A DNA stretch of 64,000 nt from Rhodococcus rhodochrous. GTDB lineage: Bacteria > Actinomycetota > Actinomycetes > Mycobacteriales > Mycobacteriaceae. This document shows positions 57,286 through 64,000 of this stretch, one piece after another. The position numbers were made by a program, and so were the translations under genes. Position 1 is the stretch's first letter. Each line of letters starts with the position of its first letter. The DNA lies in the NCBI RefSeq assembly GCF_900187265.1, contig NZ_LT906450.1, forward strand, positions 1,603,444 to 1,667,443. Direction: 5' to 3'. The notes beneath the pieces were generated by a model. It made no database searches, had not been told where the DNA came from, and worked only from the letters and a program-made list of their open reading frames with translations.

Positions 57286-60200
57286 TCACGCTCCCGCGCG
57301 AATCGTCCTTCCTACCTGAATGAGCCGGCCGTTCGCCAGGCCGAGATCGAGGCACGCTTCGAGACGATCTCGGCTGGGCCCGCCGAGTCGACTCTGGTTG
57401 AAGAGAGCCATAGTCTCCCGAATGAGGGTCTCGACATCGAGTTCCCGTCCCATACAAGCTGCATTCATTGCGTTGACGATCTCCTCGGGCGCGATCTCGT
57501 TGAGTGAGCGGGTCACATCGTCAGGCGTCGTGCGGAACCCGCGCCAGGTGGTTCGGTCCAACTGACGAGGCCATACGAAGCTGCCCAACGGGGTGGCGTG
57601 AATCAATTCGGGTGGTACGCACTCGCCGACGAACGCCTTCCGTGCTGCCTTGACTCGCTCGAACCCGAAACGTCTCGCGACGACCCGTGTCAATCTGTCC
57701 AGCAGAATCGGACCTTCGATCTCCACCGTTTCACGCACCGCGTCGGTGATGACCCGTCGCACCGAAGCGGAGTTGACGCGATCGAGATCGTCGCGTTCTC
57801 CGAGGGGAGTGGTCGGGGCACAGGTATATGCGACGCCGCGACCGTGCCAGTCGCGTTCGGTGGAGGACGGCACCACATCTTCGTCGAAGTGAAGTGCCGG
57901 GGCTGTCATCGTCGCGGCACCTGCGACGAGCTCGTGCCGTTCCTCCAACGCCGCGCCGGCTTCAGGCATGTGCTCGGGCTCGTCCTTCTCGAAGGTGAGA
58001 TCGGCCAGCACATCGAGGTTTTCGACGACGACCTCTTCTGCGGCGCGCGCTTCCGACTCCGCGATCTCGATCGCGCGCGCTTCGGCTTCCCTTGCGAGCT
58101 GCTCTTCGTACTGACGCCGTCGTTCACGTGCTGTATCGACAGCAGTATCGATGCGATCGAGCACCGCTCCGGGATTCTCGATCCACTCGGGAAGCCACAC
58201 CCGCACCGATGAACCCCAGTGCATCAGAGTTTCGAGCAGGCGGGGAGTGAGGTCGCGGTCGGACACCGTCGGGCGACCGGCCCAACGCGGGCCGTCCAGC
58301 ATCACCGCAACCTGCCAATGCGCGGAATCGGGCTCTCGCACAACGATGTCGAGAACGAACTCGGACAGTCCGTAGTTCGTGGTCACCTCATACCCGCGGT
58401 CGGCGAGGGCCGTGCAGATGCTGCGCTGGACGGCGTCGACGTTGTCGTTCGTGGTTACCGACGGGCGGGGCGCCACCCGCTGCGCCGCCATTTCCAGGTA
58501 GCCCCGGAGGTGTGCGAGTCCCACGGACTTGGTGCGCGACAGATCGATGTCGGACGGATCGAACGATGTGAAGATGACGACCTTGCGACGCGCCCGCGTG
58601 ATGGCGACGTTGAAGCGCTTTTCGCCACCCGACCGGCTCAGCGGACCGAACTGGAGCGGAAGCTGGGACTCACCGGGCTTCTTCGAGAACGCTGTGGTGA
58701 ACAGGATGACGTCGCGTTCGTCGCCCTGGACGTTCTCGAGGTTCTTGACGAAGATGCCCTCTTCCTTGTCCGGCCGGAGCTGCTCGCGGACGAGGGGGTC
58801 GTCGCATGCCTCCAGGAGATCCTGAACGAGGACGCGTTGCTGGAGGTTGAAAGTGACAACGCCGATGCTCTGACCCGCCAGGCGAGGGGTTGCGAGCCGC
58901 GTGCGGATCTCCTCGACGATGGCTTCTGCTTCGACGCGGTTGGTGCGATATCCGTCCTTGCGATTCTCGCGATTGAAGTGACCGCTGACGCGTCGCCACT
59001 CGACACCTGCCGTGTCGTCCCCGCCGGGAGACGGCAGGCTGGCGAGGCGCCCCTCGTAGTACTTCTGGTTCGAGAAGTTGATGAGCGTCTCGTCCTGACT
59101 GCGGTAATGCCACGACAACCACAGACGTGGAACTCCGGACTCGACGCACTCGGTGAGAATGCTCTCGAGATCCTCCGGTGCGATCGTCCCGTCCTCGTCC
59201 ACCTCGTCGTCGTCGACTGCACTGACCTGGCCGAACGTAGACGGCGGCATCTGCTGCGAATCACCGACGATGACGGCCGCGCGGCCCCGGCCGAGCGCCC
59301 CGATGGCCTGTGCGACGGTCACCTGAGACGCCTCGTCGAACACGACCAGGTCGAACGTGGCCGAGCCCGGCGGGATGAACTGAGCCAACGACGTCGGACT
59401 GACGAAAACGCAGGGCGTCGCAGCGAGAATGTGGCGTGCATACCGGGCCATGAGGTTACGGAAGGTCGCGCCACCGCGTTTACGTTCGAGTGCCCGGCGC
59501 AGTTCGCCGACTTCACCCTGCAACGCACCGGCCTGGAACGGCCGCCGGGACAGCAACGCGGCCGGCAGTGCCCGGACCTGCTCGTCGCGCAGCGCCTCTG
59601 CGCTCCGCACGAAATCCGAGATCTCACCGTCACGCAGGGCGGTGGTGAAGTTGACGACGCCGGTGGTGCGTCGCCGCTCTTCGAGCGAAGCGCGCGCCGC
59701 GCCGCGAATGAAGGCGACAGGTGCCACTGCCGCCGGGATCCGTCCGGTGAGCAGGGCTTCGACGAAGTCGTGTAGTTCTGCGCGACGCAGGGGCTCGAGA
59801 TATGCGGACATCCGTGACCACGCGAGAAAACGCTGACAACCGCCGTATTGCGCCTCTTCTCGCACTGCGTGGCTGTCCCGCTGCCACGCCGCGAGCCAGT
59901 GGTCGCCGTTCACCCAACGGGCCACATCAGCATCGGACGATCCGAGAGTTGAACGCAGACTCACCCAAGCGCCGGCGGTTTCGTCGAGTGCCCGAATCTC
60001 GGGTTCAGTCAGGAAACCGGCGGATTCGAGCTCCTTCCACAGCCCCGGTGCTTCGTCGACGAAACGGATGGTGTCGTCGATGTATTCGAACACCGGCCGC
60101 AGATCGTCGGCGCATGTGGGGGCGAGCGGATTCCAGGTGGCCGGAGCAAAAGGGCCGAGGAGGTCGCGCACGGCTGCGCGGAGGTGGGCGACCTGCTCGC

Positions 60201-63200
60201 GGGCCATGGGGATCATCCGCAGCAACGGAAGCACGGCCTGGGGTGCGAGGTCTGCATCCGGGTGGGCGAACGGTGCGAGGCTCCGCTGGAACTGCTCGGC
60301 CTTCTTCTTCTTACCGAAGAGGCCCTTGTCGCACTCCTCTGCCTCGGCGATGAAGAACTCGATGTCGCCCGACTCCAAGAACATCGGAACGAAGGTGCGC
60401 AACACGGGCGCGCAATTCTGATGTGCACGGTCGATGTCGACGAAGAGCGCTTCACGTCCGGCCGCGAACTGCGGGCTACGCATCCACGCGAGCGTCGCCG
60501 CGTCGGGAATCTGACGGCCGAGCTGACGGCGCGCCTGGGGGAGCAGCGCGACGACATCGTCCGGTGCCTGTACCCGTTCGAGAAGTGCGCGCGTACGAGA
60601 ACTCGTCAACGCTGCGTCGATGGCATCCGCGAAGCGGAGCACCGCGAGAGACACGTGCTGGTCTTCGATTCCGGGCGGAATCGACCCGGCCAGCGACCAC
60701 GGAGAACCCAGGCGGATCTCCAGGGAATGAGCGGCACGAGAGAAGAGCTCGAGAGTGTCTCGAATCGTGGCCCAAGGCTGAGTGGGTCGTGCGACATACC
60801 AGGCGGGGATCGGCGCAATCGGTCCGTCGCCGACCTCGAGGACGGATTCGAAGGCGCGCCACAAGGACTGATCGATGCCGTTGCGGCTGTGGATCTTGTT
60901 CGGGTAGTCGGCCAGGGGCGCCAACTTCGACCTGTATTCGGCAACCTTCGCGTCCCAGTTGTGGGAGTTGTAGTACAGGTTGTTGTCGATGGCCGTTTTG
61001 AGCTGTTCACGGATTGCGCTCGGGCTCTGGCTCTTCCCGTGCAGATCGAGCGTGAAGTTGCTCAGGCCGACCTTCGAGATGCGCTTCTTGACCACGTCCA
61101 GCGCGGCCTGCTTCTCCGCTACGAACAAGACGGTCTTTCCGCGCTCGAGCGCGTGAGCGATCAGATTGGTGATGGTCTGGGACTTGCCGGTTCCGGGAGG
61201 GCCTTCGATGACGAATGTGCGTCCGGATGCGGCCAGCGAGACCGCCCGTAGTTGCGATCCATCTGCAGGGATGGGGACGGGAACGGACGCCTCGTCCACC
61301 TTCACACTGTCGAGGCTCTCGTTGCCGAGCGGGTCGCGGAACGACTCTCCGGCATGGTGTGTGAGGTGCCGGACGATGGGGCTCTGCTCGAGGATGTCCC
61401 AGTGCTCGTTGAGGTCCTTCCACATCCCGAAGGTGCCGAACTGGCAGATCGCGACGGTGGCAACCTCGTCGACCCGCAGGTCGATGTTGTTCTCGACGAG
61501 CGCAGCCCGGATACCGCGGAGGGCATGATCGATGTCGAGGCCGCTGTCGTCCAGTTTCGGGGACTCGAGAGCGTCGATCGACACGTTGTGTTTGAGGCGA
61601 AGCCATTCGACGAGGCAATGGTTGGGAGTCGCCACCTCGGTGGTGTCGACCGTGATCTGAAACGGCTTCCGCCCGGTTCCGCCGACGATACGGATCGGCA
61701 ACAAGAAGAGGGGAGCGCGGGCTTCCGCGCCCGTGGACGTGCGGTGGATCAGCGCACCGAGCGTCAGATAGAGGTTGGCGCTGCCGGTTTCCTCGAGCAT
61801 GGTGCGTGCCGTGCGAGAGAGTTCTTTGAACCGCTTCGCGTACAGGTCGCGTGAAATCGCGCCGTACATACGACGGTCGTCGGTCAGATAGGACAGCAAC
61901 ACATCGGATTCGATCTCGGAGGCGCGCCGTGCACCCTGCAGTTCGTGGATCGACGCCAGTTCGTCGTGCGGGACGAGAGTGATCGCGTGGCCGGAATGGA
62001 TGATGTCGTCGAGCTCTGAAAGCCCGCCCTGAGGTACGTGAAGATCGATGACCTGGGCCGACGGCCGCAGGTTCAACAGGCGGTTTCGGGTACTCAGATC
62101 GAGCAGGGCACGCTTCCACTTGCGAACCCTCGGGGGCGAGTGATCGGTGGTATCGAGAACCAGGTCGTCGGCATTCCTGCCGGCCGTCAGCTCGTCGGGA
62201 AGGGTGAGAACGACGTCGTGAAGATCCGCCGGACGAGGCTGAGGTGTCGGCGCAACCTCATCGGTCGAGGGCAGTGGACGAATGCCACTCTTCCTCGCCG
62301 CGACGATGTCGACAACACCGTTCAGCTTTTCGGGAGTTGCAAAGTACTCCCGAGCCCGCTTCATCGCACCCTTGAAGTCTCCGGCTTCGGCCTGGTTGTA
62401 GTAGACGGCATCCACTGCTACGGCTTTGCCCGACTCGACGAGATTGACGAGTGCGTTCGGCTCGGTCATGGTCGGATGGGGGAGGGACACGTCGCCACTC
62501 AGGAACCCGGCGAATGCATGACCGTCGACGAGCCAGAGCAACGGCCGGAGCCCGACCTCTTCGAGGCACGCGGCGTAGGTGACCGCCAAGTCGATGCAGG
62601 TACCGAAGCTCTGTTCGAGGACCTGCGCCGTGGTGCGAACCTTCTGTCCGGTGTTCTCGAACGAGGCCGGAGGATCGATGTATCGGATTCCTCGGGCGCG
62701 CAGCGATTCGTAGATGGCTGCGGCGATGAGCGCAGCTCGTTCCGGACCGTTCTGGTACCCCTCCAGCGACGAACTGCCGGTGTTCGCGCGCAGTAGCTCG
62801 GCAGCATCGCCGAGAACCGACTGCACGGCCGACGTGTTGGGCTGGACGAACGCAGCCAGGCTGTCGTAGAAGATCGGGGCGTTGAACCACTCGTTGTGTG
62901 CGAGGACCCGAATCGGAATCGTCAGATGAAGATCGGGTGCCCACATCGTCGACACGGTGACTGCAATGGTCGCCGGGTGCGCTTCGTTCAGTGCACGCAG
63001 ATAGGGGATCGCAGGGACGAAGCCCGTAAAGTCGTCCCAGTAGGTCTCGGCGCCGTCGAGAAGGTCGCCGTCGTGTGTCCGGGTCCAGACCGGCGCGAGC
63101 TCCTCACCATTGCCGAGCATGCGGACGGTGACGGTCGTGTCGACCGCGGGCCTACCGGATGCGTTCGTGACGCGAAGCTCCGAGATCATCGGGACGGAGT

Positions 63201-63300
63201 TGTGGACCAGTGCCAGGTTGACTGCCGGCTGGAAGAGTATCCGAACCCGGAGCCCGGACTGTTCGTCGGTCTTCTCTTGCCACAACGAGTCGTGTCTCAC
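57286..63300 (-). CDS. Giant DUF4011 SF1 helicase with nuclease-like and DUF3320 domains
   Basis: 2,004 residues. A beta-rich N-terminus leads to a transglutaminase-like domain with GTCIDLAVTYAACLEEVG (Cys235) and WLVDGHAFAGF (His261). DUF4011 begins near 391 (RVRKWKRALLDLSTRNRLLN). The SF1 motor has IEGPPGTGKSQTITNLIA near 700, LVVFDEASQVTVAQAIGALG near 1320, VGDSQQMPPSTFG, and NVENVQGDERDVI-like and RFNVAITRARRKVVIFTS motifs near 1530-1580. A DUF559/Vsr-like domain (GYEVTTNYGLSEFVLDIVVR) lies near 1635, a charged coiled coil near 1720-1770, and DUF3320 near 1890-1960 (GSFVWPRQLDRTTWRGFR). The DUF4011-helicase-Vsr architecture has been reported as a single-gene anti-phage defence (Hhe). Here it heads a four-gene operon. 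Confidence 0.88.
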   Translation of the reverse strand: MRHDSLWQEKTDEQSGLRVRILFQPAVNLALVHNSVPMISELRVTNASGRPAVDTTVTVRMLGNGEELAPVWTRTHDGDLLDGAETYWDDFTGFVPAIPYLRALNEAHPATIAVTVSTMWAPDLHLTIPIRVLAHNEWFNAPIFYDSLAAFVQPNTSAVQSVLGDAAELLRANTGSSSLEGYQNGPERAALIAAAIYESLRARGIRYIDPPASFENTGQKVRTTAQVLEQSFGTCIDLAVTYAACLEEVGLRPLLWLVDGHAFAGFLSGDVSLPHPTMTEPNALVNLVESGKAVAVDAVYYNQAEAGDFKGAMKRAREYFATPEKLNGVVDIVAARKSGIRPLPSTDEVAPTPQPRPADLHDVVLTLPDELTAGRNADDLVLDTTDHSPPRVRKWKRALLDLSTRNRLLNLRPSAQVIDLHVPQGGLSELDDIIHSGHAITLVPHDELASIHELQGARRASEIESDVLLSYLTDDRRMYGAISRDLYAKRFKELSRTARTMLEETGSANLYLTLGALIHRTSTGAEARAPLFLLPIRIVGGTGRKPFQITVDTTEVATPNHCLVEWLRLKHNVSIDALESPKLDDSGLDIDHALRGIRAALVENNIDLRVDEVATVAICQFGTFGMWKDLNEHWDILEQSPIVRHLTHHAGESFRDPLGNESLDSVKVDEASVPVPIPADGSQLRAVSLAASGRTFVIEGPPGTGKSQTITNLIAHALERGKTVLFVAEKQAALDVVKKRISKVGLSNFTLDLHGKSQSPSAIREQLKTAIDNNLYYNSHNWDAKVAEYRSKLAPLADYPNKIHSRNGIDQSLWRAFESVLEVGDGPIAPIPAWYVARPTQPWATIRDTLELFSRAAHSLEIRLGSPWSLAGSIPPGIEDQHVSLAVLRFADAIDAALTSSRTRALLERVQAPDDVVALLPQARRQLGRQIPDAATLAWMRSPQFAAGREALFVDIDRAHQNCAPVLRTFVPMFLESGDIEFFIAEAEECDKGLFGKKKKAEQFQRSLAPFAHPDADLAPQAVLPLLRMIPMAREQVAHLRAAVRDLLGPFAPATWNPLAPTCADDLRPVFEYIDDTIRFVDEAPGLWKELESAGFLTEPEIRALDETAGAWVSLRSTLGSSDADVARWVNGDHWLAAWQRDSHAVREEAQYGGCQRFLAWSRMSAYLEPLRRAELHDFVEALLTGRIPAAVAPVAFIRGAARASLEERRRTTGVVNFTTALRDGEISDFVRSAEALRDEQVRALPAALLSRRPFQAGALQGEVGELRRALERKRGGATFRNLMARYARHILAATPCVFVSPTSLAQFIPPGSATFDLVVFDEASQVTVAQAIGALGRGRAAVIVGDSQQMPPSTFGQVSAVDDDEVDEDGTIAPEDLESILTECVESGVPRLWLSWHYRSQDETLINFSNQKYYEGRLASLPSPGGDDTAGVEWRRVSGHFNRENRKDGYRTNRVEAEAIVEEIRTRLATPRLAGQSIGVVTFNLQQRVLVQDLLEACDDPLVREQLRPDKEEGIFVKNLENVQGDERDVILFTTAFSKKPGESQLPLQFGPLSRSGGEKRFNVAITRARRKVVIFTSFDPSDIDLSRTKSVGLAHLRGYLEMAAQRVAPRPSVTTNDNVDAVQRSICTALADRGYEVTTNYGLSEFVLDIVVREPDSAHWQVAVMLDGPRWAGRPTVSDRDLTPRLLETLMHWGSSVRVWLPEWIENPGAVLDRIDTAVDTARERRRQYEEQLAREAEARAIEIAESEARAAEEVVVENLDVLADLTFEKDEPEHMPEAGAALEERHELVAGAATMTAPALHFDEDVVPSSTERDWHGRGVAYTCAPTTPLGERDDLDRVNSASVRRVITDAVRETVEIEGPILLDRLTRVVARRFGFERVKAARKAFVGECVPPELIHATPLGSFVWPRQLDRTTWRGFRTTPDDVTRSLNEIAPEEIVNAMNAACMGRELDVETLIRETMALFNQSRLGGPSRDRLEACLDLGLANGRLIQVGRTIRAGA

Positions 63301-63734
63301 TACTTCGTTCCACCCCTTCTGTGCACCTGCAGACGTATATCAGCCGGAACCGACGGATCGCCTACTCGCCCCTATCGCTGCGGAACGGCCGAACGTGACA
63401 TTCGGCAGCTGACGTTGGCGGATGACGTTACTGGAGGCGTGGATACTCTTCCGCCAGGACCGGATCGCGCAGTGAAGACATTCTGCTACCCAATCGACGT
63501 GTGTACGCCGCGGAAGGTTACTGTGCACGTTCGTCGCCGCCGACGCGGTGGTGCTCAAAGTTTGCGAGAACGACTGGGTGGTCAACGCCTTTTCGGAACT
63601 TGGTCCCGCTTCGGTCCGCACACACGCAGTCGCGCGCCAGGCGGCTCGGCTGCATACGTGTTTTCTGATGATCTTCGTGTCCGCTGCCTGCGGTACCTTC
63701 TGGCAGTCGGGCCTGGGTATGGAAAGGGTGGGGT
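63301..63734. other. Divergent intergenic region
   Basis: About 430 bases between the giant helicase start (63300, minus; AAGGGGTGG precedes it on that strand) and a plus-strand gene start at 63735. It should hold promoters for both. No gene or clear operator was identified. Confidence 0.45.
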
Positions 63735-64000
63735 GTGGGACTCAAGGTCGTGTTTCTTCATGGGATCGGTGATGGCGATCCGCGTGCCGGCTGGTTGGAG
63801 GGTCTGAATCGAGGTCTGACGCAGGCAGGATACGAACCTCTCAGCCGGGCGGAAACTCTTGCTCCGCGCTACAGTGCGATCCTGTCCACGGACGGGATCG
63901 GCGCAAAGATGCCGCCGGTCACCTATCGCGCGAAGGACGACGCATCGGCGCGAATCGAGTTCGCGCGACGGCAAGCCCGTATCCAACGAGCGGTCGGACT
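63735..64000 (+). CDS. Alpha/beta hydrolase-like protein, 5' part
   Basis: The first 88 residues from GTG 63735 (GGAAAGGG upstream) before the window ends. It begins MGLKVVFLHGIGDGDPRAGW, whose strand-HGIG turn is the oxyanion-hole segment of alpha/beta hydrolases, followed by LEGLNRGLTQAGYEPLSR. The nucleophile and remainder lie outside the window, so no activity can be assigned. Confidence 0.65.
   Translation, partial: MGLKVVFLHGIGDGDPRAGWLEGLNRGLTQAGYEPLSRAETLAPRYSAILSTDGIGAKMPPVTYRAKDDASARIEFARRQARIQRAVG

Overview
The window is GC-rich actinobacterial DNA. Likely Mycobacteriales, with Rhodococcus or Gordonia the best guess: many GTG/TTG starts, an Abhydrolase_9 membrane protein typical of that order, and IS21, IS3, IS30 and IS110 elements. 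No rRNA, tRNA or CRISPR array was seen. Ordinary chromosomal genes (a Glu/Leu/Phe/Val dehydrogenase at the left edge, an alpha/beta hydrolase at the right edge) frame what reads as one large defence island decorated with insertion sequences.

Layout. 1-9.8 kb: dehydrogenase 3' end; a large SF1 helicase with a C-terminal Vsr/DUF559-like nuclease; a 30-residue amphipathic peptide gene with its own terminator; a caspase-like (CHAT/DUF6642-type) protein next to a uracil-DNA-glycosylase-like protein; a membrane alpha/beta hydrolase and a small helical protein. 10.0-12.6 kb: an intact IS21-family element with a 5-bp target duplication. 13-17.6 kb: an unknown protein with a toxin-like C-terminus, a decayed luciferase-like monooxygenase locus, and an unknown two-gene unit. 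18.2-29.4 kb: a Druantia type II-like locus (probable DruF, DruG, DruE, an Fe-S PD-(D/E)XK nuclease, the convergent C5-cytosine methyltransferase DruM, and Vsr). 29.5-39.3 kb: a DUF499 (Swt1-HEPN)/DUF1156 adenine methylase/SNF2-DUF3883 helicase module on the minus strand, with a divergent AspBHI-like modification-dependent endonuclease (39.5-40.6 kb). 40.7-45.7 kb: an IS graveyard in which a DUF262 (GmrSD-like) gene is broken by a nonsense codon, two frameshifts and an IS3-family element that itself carries an IS30 element. 45.8-51.8 kb: a RelE-UvrD fusion, an IS110 transposase, an HNH fragment, an unknown repeat protein and a winged-helix protein. 52.0-63.3 kb: a four-gene minus-strand operon (2004-residue DUF4011 helicase, C2H2 zinc-finger protein, disordered/coiled-coil protein, Hsp70 paralogue).

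How the genes may work together. The Druantia-like genes 18181-27646 overlap or abut and should be one polycistron. DruM would mark self DNA with 5-methylcytosine and Vsr would repair the resulting deamination mismatches. The DUF499 module combines m6A methylation, an ATPase with a HEPN domain and a nucleic-acid translocase, resembling DISARM/BREX logic. The AspBHI-like enzyme would attack foreign 5mC DNA and so must tolerate the DruM mark. The Hsp70/helicase operon matches no system I can name completely and is my best candidate for an undescribed one. All functional statements rest on motif recognition by eye; no database search was possible.
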